From the NCBI RefSeq assembly GCF_902506435.1, contig NZ_LR733215.1, positions 274,058 to 338,057 of the forward strand: a DNA stretch of 64,000 nt. Direction: 5' to 3'. The translations under genes were made by a program, and so were the position numbers. Position 1 is the stretch's first letter; each line of letters starts with the position of its first letter. This document shows, piece after piece, positions 53,600 to 61,222 of the stretch. The DNA is from Nocardioides sp. AX2bis (GTDB taxonomy: Bacteria > Actinomycetota > Actinomycetes > Propionibacteriales > Nocardioidaceae). The notes beneath the pieces are model-generated. The model did not search any database. It saw nothing but the letters and a program-made list of their open reading frames with translations, and was not told where the DNA came from.

Positions 53600-54571
53600 G
53601 TGGGGACCTGGAACGTGCCGGCCGACGTTCTTGCTGTGAGCGGCTTCGGCATCTCCCCGAAGGCCGAGGTCGTTGCTGCGCTGGGTTCCCTGCTCAACCC
53701 GCGTTCACCCGAGCAGCGGGTGTTCAACACCGCCCACCGGGCGGCGTTCGAGCAGTGGCTGACCGCCCACCCCGCCGCGCGCGACCTGCTGGGTGCCAGC
53801 TTCCGTCAGTCCAGGCCCGGGGTGCCCGGTTGGATCGCCGACTACCTGGCCGATCCCGCAGACGTCCCCGACCCCACCTTCGACCACGAGGTCGCCCTGA
53901 TCGCCGGGCTGACCGACGACGACCTCCGCACCGACCTGCTCGAGACCACCGGCGCTCCGCTCACGCGGCACCTGCTAGAACCGGGTGTTCGCGACGTCGC
54001 CATCGAGGTGGTCCGGTGGCTGTGGACCCACACCGTCGAGACCGACTGGCCCCGGCGCGAGCGGATCCTCCGCGCCGACGTCGTCGCGCGTACCGCCCAG
54101 CTCGCCTGGCACGGCTGGGCCGCCGTCCTCCGCGACCTCGGTCGGGACCGGGAGTGGGACGGCGACGGACACCTCCGGATCAACCGCTACGACCTGCCGG
54201 CCCGCACGCTGCCCCCGAACGCCCGGTTGACCTTCGTGCCCACCCACGCCGACGGCAGCTGGGTCGGCTGGCGGGACGAGCGCTACGCCGTCTACTACCC
54301 GGTCGCAGGCCGGCTCGCCTCCGTCGACGCGGCCCAGGCCGAGGGGCTCGGCGCCCTGATCGGCGCGAACCGCGCCCTGGTCCTGGCCCTCCTCGACGTG
54401 CCGCGCAGCACCTCACAGGTCAGCGCCCTCAGTGGCTTGGTCCTGGGCTCGGTCGGCAGTCACCTGCGCATCCTGCTGGGGTCCGGTGCTGTCACCAGAC
54501 GGCGCTCCGGACGGGAGGTCCTCTACTGGCGTACGGCACTCGGGGACGCGCTCGTTGCCTCCGGCTCCTGA
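53600..54571 (+). CDS. ArsR-like winged-helix regulator with large sensor region
   Basis: A 323-residue protein from GTG 53600 (GGGAGG 7-12 bases upstream). The C-terminal ~75 residues form a winged helix-turn-helix: LGALIGANRALVLALLDVPRSTSQVSALSGLVLGSVGSHLRILLGSGAVTRRRSGREVLYWRTALGDALV, typical of ArsR-family regulators. The preceding ~240 residues (HTVETDWPRRERILRADVVAR, RINRYDLPARTLPPNARLTFVPTH) match the DUF5937-type N-terminal region seen in actinobacterial regulators beside MFS exporters. Ligand unknown. It is divergent from the exporter gene with a palindrome between them. Confidence 0.85.
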   Translation: MGTWNVPADVLAVSGFGISPKAEVVAALGSLLNPRSPEQRVFNTAHRAAFEQWLTAHPAARDLLGASFRQSRPGVPGWIADYLADPADVPDPTFDHEVALIAGLTDDDLRTDLLETTGAPLTRHLLEPGVRDVAIEVVRWLWTHTVETDWPRRERILRADVVARTAQLAWHGWAAVLRDLGRDREWDGDGHLRINRYDLPARTLPPNARLTFVPTHADGSWVGWRDERYAVYYPVAGRLASVDAAQAEGLGALIGANRALVLALLDVPRSTSQVSALSGLVLGSVGSHLRILLGSGAVTRRRSGREVLYWRTALGDALVASGS

Positions 54572-54578
54572 CGGAGTC

Positions 54579-54595
54579 CCCGCTCGGCGAGCGGG
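54579..54595. terminator. Short hairpin after regulator gene
   Basis: CCCGCTC-GGC-GAGCGGG, 7-base arms with a 3-base loop, starting 8 bases after the regulator stop. The rest of the 99-base gap shows nothing else of note. Confidence 0.6.
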
Positions 54596-54670
54596 TGCGC
54601 CCGCCGTGCTCTGCCAGCACACTTCCGCGTTCTCCAGCGGTGCGCCGCCCCCGGTGGCGACACTGTCGTC

Positions 54671-55267
54671 GTGGCGAAGCGCACGAGGCCGGTGACCAGG
54701 CGCGACCCGCGCGACGTACCAGGGTTCGAGCGAGCCGCCGAGCTCGGTCTGCTCCCGCAGGTGCCGCCGTCCCCGCCGGAGCCGGTCGCGCCCAACTCCC
54801 GCCACCTGCTGCTCGCGAGCGTGGGTGCTGCGACGGCCGGGGTCCTGACGGTCCTCGTCGCCGCAGGCCCGCTCGACGCGCCGGGCTGGGCCCTGGGGCT
54901 GTTGAGCGCGGCAGTCGTCGGCGTCGTCGGCGCCGTGCTCCTCATGATCCGGGGCGCGCAGTGGAAGGAGCTCCAGGCGGGGTACTGCCGCCTCGACCAC
55001 ATGGTGGCGTCGTTCGCCCGCGACCACGAGGTGCGATTCCCGGCCTCGGGGATGCGGGGCGCGCCCTGGGACCTGCAGGGTCTGTGGCGCCTCGACGACG
55101 CGGGGTCCGTCCAGCGCGCTCCCGTGCCGCACGTCCTGCCGCCCGGGCACTACCCGTCGCCGAACCGTCCGGGCGAGCTGGAGCTGTGGACCGGCGAGGT
55201 GTGGGCCTACCTGTACCGGCAGCCCCGTACGTCGTTCCTGCCGACCGAGGACGAACTGACGCCGTGA
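54671..55267 (+). CDS. Two-helix membrane protein with DUF2510-like C-terminus
   Basis: A 198-residue protein from GTG 54671. A basic, Pro-rich N-terminus is followed by two hydrophobic helices (about 44-65 and 72-96), then a soluble part ending in LPPGHYPSPNRPGELELWTGEVWAYLY, which resembles the short DUF2510 motif (PPGWYPDP...RWWDGTQW) common in actinobacterial membrane proteins. Function unknown. It converges with the small membrane gene at 55280 with 12 bases between stops. Confidence 0.65.
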   Translation: MAKRTRPVTRRDPRDVPGFERAAELGLLPQVPPSPPEPVAPNSRHLLLASVGAATAGVLTVLVAAGPLDAPGWALGLLSAAVVGVVGAVLLMIRGAQWKELQAGYCRLDHMVASFARDHEVRFPASGMRGAPWDLQGLWRLDDAGSVQRAPVPHVLPPGHYPSPNRPGELELWTGEVWAYLYRQPRTSFLPTEDELTP

Positions 55268-55279
55268 CGCGTTCCGCGA

Positions 55280-55486
55280 CTACCGACCGCCGAGCCGTTC
55301 GCTGAGCCACGGCAGCAGCAGCGTCGCCGACGCCACCCCGATCAGCATCACCGCGAACACCCAGTACGACGCGCCGCTGCTGCCCCGCGCGAACCCGGCC
55401 ACCACCATCACGCCGCCCGCGACGTACAGGACGATCGCGGAGGTGAGGCTGCCGGCGATCCGGATCCGGCGGGGCAACGACGACAC
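55280..55486 (-). CDS. Small two-helix membrane protein
   Basis: About 68 residues from GTG 55486. Two hydrophobic segments (about 13-33 and 40-62) with a short polar loop and a charged end. It begins 5 bases after the stop of the DoxX-like gene on the same strand, so the two are probably co-expressed. No family recognised. Longer readings in this frame run through the DoxX-like gene and are rejected. Confidence 0.6.
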   Translation of the reverse strand: MSSLPRRIRIAGSLTSAIVLYVAGGVMVVAGFARGSSGASYWVFAVMLIGVASATLLLPWLSERLGGR

Positions 55487-55491
55487 GACGA

Positions 55492-55989
55492 TCAGCTGCT
55501 GGTGAGGGACGACGCCTTCTTGCTGGCGTTCTTCGCGGCCCGCTTGGTGGCCTTGCGCGACGACTTCACGCCCGACTTCGCGGCCGAGGTGACGCCCTGG
55601 GCGACCAGGGTCATCCCGGCGCCGACGAGCCACACGTCCTTGGCGACACCGATGCCCTCCTGGCTGGGGCGGATGCCGTCGTCCAGGGTCATCGACGGGG
55701 TCTTGAGGTACATCCCGAGCAGGCTCGCGCCGAACCCGGTCAGTGCGGCGCCGGCGACCGTCGCGTTCACCTTCGGCAGCAGCAGCGCGCCGCCGACGGC
55801 GATCTCGCTGTAGGCGAGCACCTGGGCGAACGTCTTCGGCTTCATGTCCTTGAACACCGAGGGGTACGTGCCGGCGGCCGCGCCGTGCAGGAACTGCGCC
55901 GTGCCCTCGTCGGCGCCGAGCTTGCCGATGCCGGAGTTGAGGATGTAGGCGCCGGTGGCGACGCGGATCGGGATGTGGGTCGGGTTCAT
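55492..55989 (-). CDS. DoxX-like membrane protein with lysine-rich tail
   Basis: A 165-residue protein from ATG 55989. Four hydrophobic helices (first HIPIRVATGAYILNSGIGKLG, then FAQVLAYSEIAVGGALLL, a third around VAGAALTGFGASLLGMYL, a fourth GVAKDVWLVGAGMTLV) fit the DoxX/DoxD-like quinone-linked membrane family. The C-terminal ~28 residues (AAKSGVKSSRKATKRAAKNA...) are strikingly Lys/Ala-rich, like histone H1-type tails, and would lie in the cytoplasm next to the membrane. Function is unknown. A degraded copy of its 5' end lies 3.6 kb away at 52293-52353. Confidence 0.75.
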   Translation of the reverse strand: MNPTHIPIRVATGAYILNSGIGKLGADEGTAQFLHGAAAGTYPSVFKDMKPKTFAQVLAYSEIAVGGALLLPKVNATVAGAALTGFGASLLGMYLKTPSMTLDDGIRPSQEGIGVAKDVWLVGAGMTLVAQGVTSAAKSGVKSSRKATKRAAKNASKKASSLTSS

Positions 55990-56112
55990 GCGGACTCCAG
56001 AGTCAGGAAGCAGGGAAGTCCCGACCATAGTTCGACCCCGGGGCGGTCGGACTAACCCCTTGAGGGTGCGCAGCGCACTGGGTGTTCCTCCTGGACGCGG
56101 CAACATGTCAGC

Positions 56113-56598
56113 ATGTGCGACGAGCAGCAGGACAACGACCTGGGCCGTGCCCCGAGGGGGCGGCCCATGGAGTTGACCGTGCCTGAACCCGCATCGGAGG
56201 GGCGTCGCAGGGCGACGCCGGGCTTCCTCGGGTACGCCTTGGCCATCGCGGTCAGCCTCGTGATCTTTGCGTTCGGGCTGGCTGCGGTCGACGCCTGGGA
56301 GGCCGGCAACCTCCGGGACTTTCCCGACATCGTCTTCGTCGTCGTCCTCTTCGGCGCCATCCCCGCGGCCGTCGTCGGCGCGGTGGGTGCCCTCGTGGTG
56401 CACCTCCTGACGTGGCGGGCCACCTCGCAGAGCTGGGGCGTGGGAGGAGCTACGGTCGCGGGTCTGGTGGCCGGGTACCTCCTCTACGGGGATGAGGTCG
56501 GTCCCGTTCTGGTGCTCTCCTTATCCGCCGGCTTGGGCCGCCTCGCTGTCGTCCCACTTGCGACTGCGAGGGGTGCCTCGCTGAGATCCCCTCATTGA
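56113..56598 (+). CDS. Four-helix membrane protein, unknown family
   Basis: A 161-residue protein with a polar 35-residue N-terminus and four hydrophobic segments (about 38-60, 70-98, 108-122, 128-150). No signature residues recognised. ATG 56113 is used; a second ATG at codon 19 (56167) would also keep all helices. It lies between the divergent DoxX-like gene and the convergent phoD gene. Confidence 0.6.
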   Translation: MCDEQQDNDLGRAPRGRPMELTVPEPASEGRRRATPGFLGYALAIAVSLVIFAFGLAAVDAWEAGNLRDFPDIVFVVVLFGAIPAAVVGAVGALVVHLLTWRATSQSWGVGGATVAGLVAGYLLYGDEVGPVLVLSLSAGLGRLAVVPLATARGASLRSPH

Positions 56599-56628
56599 AC
56601 GCACCTCGTGGGGCAGGTTCGAACTCAG

Positions 56629-58200
56629 TCAGACCTTCATCGCCCCTGGTACCCCGTCCTGCACCGCGAACGACGCGTACGTGTAGCGCTCGGGGTCGCG
56701 CCGGGTGACCGTGCGGACCATCTGCAGGTCGCTCCGGAACTGCTCGCGGTCGACCGTGCAGCGCACGTGCCCGCGCCGGTCGCCGTCGAAGAACTGGATG
56801 TGCGGGTTGAACGTGATCATCGGTCCGTAGTAGGGCCCGTACGGCGTCCGATCGCCGTTCGAGCTCACCGACGTTCCGACGAACTCGGTCGCCACGACCG
56901 GCGACTCGGGACGGTCGTGGTTCGCCAGGACGTCGTTGACGAAGGTCGAGTGCCAGTCGCCGGTGATCACGACCGGGTTCCGCGTCCCCGCGTCCTTCCA
57001 AGCGCCGATCAGGCGCTGTCGGGCGGCGGGGAAGCCGTCCCACGCGTCGTGCCACAGCCGGTCGCCGCTGGGGCCGTCGTGGTCGAGACGGGCCACCATC
57101 ACGTTGCTGGCCAGCACGTCCCACTGCGCGCGCGAGCGACGCAGCCCGTCGTACAACCAGCGCTCCTGCTCGGCGCCGAGCATGCTCACGCCGGGGGCGT
57201 ACGCCGCGTCGCAGGCGGGGGCCTCGCCCCAGCCGCACGGCGGCACGTCGCGGTACTGCCGGCCGTCGACGAGGTCGACCTGCGCCAGGCGGCCCCAGCG
57301 CAGCCGCTTGTAGATCCGCGCGCCGCCGTCGACCGGGCGCGAGGCGATCCGGACGGGCTGGTGCTCGTACCAGGCCTGGTAGGCCGCGGCCCGCTTGGCG
57401 CTGATGTCGCCGTCGCCGTACTGCGACTGCTCGCCGGCGTAGTCGTTGACGGCCTCGTGGTCGTCCCAGGTGACCAGCCACGGGAAGCGGGCGTGGGCGC
57501 GCTGGAGGTCGGGGTCCTGCTTGTAGAGGGTGTAGCGCAGCCGCCAGTCGCGCAGCGTCTGCGTGTCACCGCGGTAGACCTCGGGGATCGCCACGTCGCG
57601 CTCGCGACCGCGCGCGGCCATCGTGCCCTCGTAGACGTAGTCGCCGAGGAAGACCACGAGGTCGAGGTCGTCCTCGGCGATCTGGCGGTACGACGGCCAG
57701 TAGCCGTCGGCGTAGTTCTGGCAGGACGCGAACGCGAAGTCGAGGCGCTCCACGTCGGCGCCGGGCGCGGGGGCCGTGCGCGTGCGGCCGACGGGGGAGA
57801 GACGGCCGTTCCAGCGGAACCGGTACCACCACTCACGGTCGGGGGCGAGCCCACGGACCTCGGCGTGCACCGAGTGCGCCAGCGCCGGGACGGCCCGCAC
57901 GCTGCCCGAGCGGACGACGCGGCGGAACCTCGAGTCGGCGGCGACCTGCCACTCGACCGCCGTTCCGCGGCGCGGCATGCCGCCGTCGGGCGCCAGCGGG
58001 TCCGGCACCAGCCGCGTCCACAGCACCACGCTGCGGTGGTCCGGGTCCCCGCTGGCTACACCCAGGGTGAACGGGTTGCCGCGCGGCATCCCGGGCCCGG
58101 CCATCGCGTGGTCGAGGGGCAGGCCCGCGACGGCCGCCGCGCCGGCGACGGCGCTCACGGTGCGCAGGAACGTACGGCGGTCTCCCGAGACGAGGTTCAC
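56629..58200 (-). CDS. phoD: Alkaline phosphatase D (PhoD), Tat-exported
   Basis: About 523 residues. A twin-arginine signal (GDRRTFLRTVSAVAGAAAVAGL) is followed by the N-terminal PhoD beta domain (FTLGVASGDPDHRSVVLWTRLVPDPL) and the catalytic domain: FAFASCQNYADGYWPSYRQIAEDDLDLVVFLGDYVYEG, LVTWDDHEAVNDYAG, QRLIGAWKDAGTRNPVVITGDWHSTFVNDVLAN, all PhoD metal-site segments (Fe/Ca). It hydrolyses phosphate mono- and diesters outside the cell. GTG 58200 is preferred to GTG 58209 because TACGGT lies 7 bases before it. A PHO-box-like tandem repeat upstream suggests PhoP control under phosphate limitation. Confidence 0.95.
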   Translation of the reverse strand: MNLVSGDRRTFLRTVSAVAGAAAVAGLPLDHAMAGPGMPRGNPFTLGVASGDPDHRSVVLWTRLVPDPLAPDGGMPRRGTAVEWQVAADSRFRRVVRSGSVRAVPALAHSVHAEVRGLAPDREWWYRFRWNGRLSPVGRTRTAPAPGADVERLDFAFASCQNYADGYWPSYRQIAEDDLDLVVFLGDYVYEGTMAARGRERDVAIPEVYRGDTQTLRDWRLRYTLYKQDPDLQRAHARFPWLVTWDDHEAVNDYAGEQSQYGDGDISAKRAAAYQAWYEHQPVRIASRPVDGGARIYKRLRWGRLAQVDLVDGRQYRDVPPCGWGEAPACDAAYAPGVSMLGAEQERWLYDGLRRSRAQWDVLASNVMVARLDHDGPSGDRLWHDAWDGFPAARQRLIGAWKDAGTRNPVVITGDWHSTFVNDVLANHDRPESPVVATEFVGTSVSSNGDRTPYGPYYGPMITFNPHIQFFDGDRRGHVRCTVDREQFRSDLQMVRTVTRRDPERYTYASFAVQDGVPGAMKV

Positions 58201-58207
58201 GCCTGGC

Positions 58208-58251
58208 ACCGTAGGTGCCGGGAGCGGCGTCGCGGTGAACGCGCGGTAAGC
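58208..58251 (-). promoter_or_regulatory. phoD promoter with PHO-box-like direct repeat
   Basis: On the minus strand two adjacent 11-mers, GCTTACCGCGC (58241-58251) and GTTCACCGCGA (58230-58240), agree at 8 of 11 positions and fit the actinobacterial PHO-box unit (GTTCACC core). They cover the -35 position relative to the -10-like TACGGT (58208-58213) and the phoD start, the usual place for activation by PhoP. Confidence 0.6.
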
Positions 58252-58261
58252 GCCGTCGGTC

Positions 58262-58300
58262 GGCTCAGGTCGGCTGGCTCAGGTCGGCTGGCTCAGGAAG
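58262..58300. repeat. Short direct repeats upstream of phoD
   Basis: GGCTCAGGTCGGCT occurs at 58262-58275 and 58276-58289, followed by a related GGCTCAGGAAGGTCGGCTCAG. It lies just after the monooxygenase stop and upstream of the PHO-box repeat; it may be neutral tandem growth. Confidence 0.7.
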
Positions 58301-58306
58301 GTCGGC

Positions 58307-58624
58307 TCAGAACTCCGCCATCTTGTCCCAGCCGTCGCGGTCGACGTCGATGTACATGATGTCTGGGCGCTCGGCGATGTACTGCTTGGCGTCGCCCTCG
58401 ACCCCGTTCTGGAAGTGGTCGGTCGCGACGTGCGCCTCGCCGGCGGCCTTGTCGACGAACGCCTCGATCGTGAGGATTGTGTCGGGGTCGTCGACGCTGC
58501 GGTAGTGCTCGTAGAACATGTTGCCGGGCTCGGCGCGGGTCGCGTCGGTGTAGGCCTGGCTCGCCGCGAGGTAGGCGTCCGCGGTGCCGGGCTTGAGCTG
58601 CTTCTTCACGGTGATGTAGATCAA
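58307..58624 (-). CDS. Antibiotic biosynthesis monooxygenase (ABM) domain protein
   Basis: A 105-residue protein with the ABM ferredoxin-like fold pattern: IYITVKKQLKPGTADAYLAASQAYTDATRAEPGNMFYEHYRSVDDPDTILTIEAFVDKAAGEAHVATDHF. Such small dimers act as quinol/haem-degrading monooxygenases or simply bind small molecules. The start is TTG 58624, supported by AGGAG 7-11 bases upstream and by family length; no ATG or GTG fits. It reads divergently from the epimerase gene. Confidence 0.85.
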   Translation of the reverse strand: MIYITVKKQLKPGTADAYLAASQAYTDATRAEPGNMFYEHYRSVDDPDTILTIEAFVDKAAGEAHVATDHFQNGVEGDAKQYIAERPDIMYIDVDRDGWDKMAEF

Positions 58625-58733
58625 GGTCGCTCCTCCATCGGGGGTGTACAGGTCAGGGTTCGCACTCTCGCACGCCCGGCCCGCCTGCCGGCCGGGTGAG
58701 AGCCGCCTGCCGGGCGCACGGTTGACTCGCCGC

Positions 58734-59630
58734 ATGCGCATCTTCTTCACCGGCGGCAGCGGCAAGGCCGGCAAGCACGTCGCCCCCTACCTCGCCAGCC
58801 AGGGCCACCAGGTCACCAACGCCGACCTCACCCCGCTCGGCCACCCCGACGTCAACGACCTGAAGGTCGACCTCACCGACGCCGGGCAGACGTACTCCGC
58901 GATGGCCCAGATGGCCTCCATGGACGAGCTCGACCTGCCGTCGGTCCCCTCCTACGACGCGGTCGTCCACTTCGCGGCCATCCCGCGGATCCTGCTGACC
59001 CCCGACGCCACGACGTACGCGATCAACATCCTGTCGACCTACCACGTGCTCGAGGCGGCCACCCGGCTCGGCATCCCGAAGGTCATCTTCGCCTCGTCCG
59101 AGACGACGTACGGCATCTGCTTCGCGCAGGGTGAGCGCAAGCCGCTCTACGTGCCGGTCGACGAGGAGCACCCGGTCGTGCCGGAGGACTCGTACGCGAT
59201 GTCGAAGGTCGCCAGCGAGGTGACCGCCCGGTCGTTCCACGCCCGCACCAGCAGCGACATCTACGGTCTGCGGATCAACAACGTGATCGAGCCGCACGAG
59301 TACGAGGAGTACTTCCCCGACTACCTCGAGGACCCCTCGCTGCGCCGCCGCAACGTCTTCGCCTACATCGACACCCGCGACCTCGGGCAGATGGTGCAGC
59401 GCTGCCTGACCACCGACGGGCTGGGCTTCGAGGTCTTCAACGTCGCGAACGCCGACATGTCGGTGGCCGCGACGACCGACGAGATCCGCGAGAAGTTCTA
59501 CGAGGGCGTCGAGCTGCGCCGCGAGATGGGCCGCGACGAGACGTTTTACTCGATCGACAAGGCGCGGGAGATGCTCGGCTTCGACCCGCAGCACTCGTGG
59601 CGGGACGTGCTGGCCGACCCGCGGGCCTGA
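58734..59630 (+). CDS. NAD-dependent epimerase/dehydratase (extended SDR)
   Basis: A 298-residue extended short-chain dehydrogenase: N-terminal GxxGxxG motif (RIFFTGGSGKAGKHV), VVHFAAIPRI, the catalytic SSE..YAMSK (Ser, Tyr-x3-Lys: VIFASSETTYG and DSYAMSKVASEV), and C-terminal FAYIDTRDLGQMVQRCL. It resembles sugar-nucleotide epimerases and related NAD enzymes; no glycan genes are adjacent, so substrate is unknown. ATG 58734 gives the Rossmann start directly. The next small gene follows after 10 bases. Confidence 0.9.
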   Translation: MRIFFTGGSGKAGKHVAPYLASQGHQVTNADLTPLGHPDVNDLKVDLTDAGQTYSAMAQMASMDELDLPSVPSYDAVVHFAAIPRILLTPDATTYAINILSTYHVLEAATRLGIPKVIFASSETTYGICFAQGERKPLYVPVDEEHPVVPEDSYAMSKVASEVTARSFHARTSSDIYGLRINNVIEPHEYEEYFPDYLEDPSLRRRNVFAYIDTRDLGQMVQRCLTTDGLGFEVFNVANADMSVAATTDEIREKFYEGVELRREMGRDETFYSIDKAREMLGFDPQHSWRDVLADPRA

Positions 59631-59640
59631 GGCTGCTGCC

Positions 59641-60036
59641 GTGACGTGGGGGATCGAGGAGGCGCTGCGGCCGGTGCTCGACGACCTCCAGGCTGCTGAG
59701 GGATGGATCCCGCCGGTCGACCCCACGCCGTGGCAGGACTGGCAGCCGTCGGAGTCCTGCACCCTGGTGGCGTACGGCAGCAGCGCCGGCGTGTGGCTGG
59801 ACATGTCGCTGGACCCGGCGTCGGGTCTGGCCAGGCTCGCGGACCAGGTGCAGGACTGGGTGGTCGAGCAGCTGCCCGGGATGCACCGCCCGGCCGTCTG
59901 GCCGACCTGCCCGGCGCACCCGGACTCCCACCCGCGGCAGGCGGTCGTCGAGGGCGGCCGCGCGGTGTGGGCGTGCCCGCGCGGGGCTGCGGTGTCGACG
60001 CCGATCGGGCGGCTGGGCGAGGCCCCGCCCGGCTGA
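59641..60036 (+). CDS. Conserved actinobacterial small protein (zinc-ribbon-like end)
   Basis: A 131-residue protein from GTG 59641. The C-terminal part, WPTCPAHPDSHPRQAVVEGGRAVWACPRGAAVSTPIGRL, pairs two Cys motifs around His residues, a pattern I recall in small uncharacterised actinobacterial proteins and compatible with a zinc ribbon. The N-terminal two thirds are helical/acidic. Function unknown. It is probably co-transcribed with the epimerase. Confidence 0.7.
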   Translation: MTWGIEEALRPVLDDLQAAEGWIPPVDPTPWQDWQPSESCTLVAYGSSAGVWLDMSLDPASGLARLADQVQDWVVEQLPGMHRPAVWPTCPAHPDSHPRQAVVEGGRAVWACPRGAAVSTPIGRLGEAPPG

Positions 60037-60051
60037 CACCGGTGGGGAGGG

Positions 60052-60099
60052 AGTCGTGTGCTCGAGAACCAGCCCCGCACCGGGCTCAGGCACACGACT
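60052..60099. repeat. GTCGTGTGC-type palindrome, copy 1
   Basis: Arms AGTCGTGTGC (60052-60061) and GCACACGACT (60090-60099), with pairing continued as GAG/CTC after a 2-base mismatch. It follows the epimerase pair. The ~290-base gap to the VOC gene holds this copy, a further hairpin (GACGCGC-TGGG-GCGCGTC at 60158-60175) and copy 2. Confidence 0.85.
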
Positions 60100-60216
60100 T
60101 CCGTCTGCAGGTGGCCGGCCCGACGTACAAGGTCCGTCGGGCGGTCATGGGTCAACTGACGCGCTGGGGCGCGTCGACCGACCCACGACTGCGTGGGCCC
60201 AGCCCGGCCAGTCGAG

Positions 60217-60262
60217 GTCGTGTGCCTGATACCGAGCCCTTGACCGTGCTCAGGCACACGAC
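60217..60262. repeat. GTCGTGTGC-type palindrome, copy 2
   Basis: Perfect 13-base arms GTCGTGTGCCTGA (60217-60229) and TCAGGCACACGAC (60250-60262) with a 20-base loop. It lies 66 bases beyond the stop of the convergent VOC gene. Confidence 0.88.
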
Positions 60263-60328
60263 TCCTGCTGGCGGCCCGCCCGCCCGACCCCCACGACCCC
60301 GCGGCCCAGTACGGCCGGGCGCTCGTCG

Positions 60329-60763
60329 TCAGTCCAGGCAGAACTCGTTGCCCTCGACGTCCTGCATCACCAGGCACGACTCGTTGACGCCGGTGGCCCG
60401 CATCAGCCGCACCCGGCGTGCGCCGAGCGGCTCCAGCCGGTCGGCCTCGGCCTCGAGCGCGGCGACGCGCTCCTCGCCGGTGAGGCCGACCCCGACGCGT
60501 ACGTCGAGGTGGATGCGGTTCTTGCCGGCCTTGGCCTCCGGCACCCGCTGGAAGAAGAGCCGCGGGCCGGCGCCGGTCGGGTCCTGGCAGGCCCAGACGC
60601 CGCCCTGGCGGTCCGGGGGCAGGGTGGCGTCGACGGCGTCCCACGAGTCGAAGCCGGGCGGGGGCGGCGGGTCGACGTAGCCCAGCACCTCCTTCCAGAA
60701 CGCGGCGACTGCGCGGGGGCTCGCGCAGTCGAAGGTCACCTGCACCTGCTTCACCTCGGCCAT
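60329..60763 (-). CDS. VOC-family (glyoxalase-like) protein
   Basis: A 144-residue protein from ATG 60763 with one vicinal-oxygen-chelate fold: VQVTFDCASPRAVAAFWKEVLGY at the start, LFFQRVPEAKAGKNRIHLDVRVG in the middle and VMQDVEGNEFCLD at the end. The His and Glu of NRIHLDV and NEFCL occupy usual metal-ligand positions. Similar small actinobacterial proteins act in antibiotic resistance or unknown metabolism. It is flanked, with the next small gene, by copies of the GTCGTGTGC palindrome. Confidence 0.85.
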   Translation of the reverse strand: MAEVKQVQVTFDCASPRAVAAFWKEVLGYVDPPPPPGFDSWDAVDATLPPDRQGGVWACQDPTGAGPRLFFQRVPEAKAGKNRIHLDVRVGVGLTGEERVAALEAEADRLEPLGARRVRLMRATGVNESCLVMQDVEGNEFCLD

Positions 60764-60886
60764 GGGTCCACGGTGGCCCTGACGTGCGCCGGGCGTCCAG
60801 CCCCACTGGTCCTCGGGGGTGAGCGGCGCGGTCGTGGCGGGTGGCAGCGTGGGCGGGAGCCAGAGACATCGACGAGAGGGGCACGC

Positions 60887-61066
60887 ATGAGCAGCCAGGA
60901 CTCCGAGAACATCGGACGACTCGACGACGCCGCCGAGGAGCAGGAGGAGTCGTCGACCACCGACGGCGCCGCCGCCGAGGGCGAGTACGACCCGGCCCAG
61001 GGCTCGCCTGCCGGCACGCACCCGGTCGGGGAGACGTACCCCGACGAGGCTCCCAAGGCGGAGTAG
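60887..61066 (+). CDS. Small acidic disordered protein
   Basis: A 59-residue protein from ATG 60887 (GAGAGGGG upstream). It is rich in Glu, Asp, Ser, Thr and Gly, has no hydrophobic core and no Cys, and looks intrinsically disordered. The good ribosome site and codon-position GC support a real gene. Function unknown; a palindrome follows 9 bases after the stop. Confidence 0.6.
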   Translation: MSSQDSENIGRLDDAAEEQEESSTTDGAAAEGEYDPAQGSPAGTHPVGETYPDEAPKAE

Positions 61067-61075
61067 CCCGCGGGA

Positions 61076-61121
61076 GTCGTGTGCTTGAGGACGGTCCCTA
61101 CCGCGTTCTCAGGCACACGAC
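61076..61121. repeat. GTCGTGTGC-type palindrome, copy 3
   Basis: Arms GTCGTGTGCTTGAG (61076-61089) and CTCAGGCACACGAC (61108-61121); the single departure from perfect pairing would be a G-U pair in RNA. It lies between the small acidic gene and the aldehyde dehydrogenase. Confidence 0.88.
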
Positions 61122-61222
61122 CCTGAGCTCCCGGGCCGGGGGCAGGTCGCCCACCGGCCTGATAGGCATCAGCAGAGCCGCCTGCACGCGCGGGACGGCG
61201 TACCCCACCGACAGGAACCGTC

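Noticed and set aside
56600..56630. tRNA-like GGTTCGAA sequence
   Set aside because: No acceptor stem, anticodon arm or CCA context surrounds it; it is part of the phoD gene end.
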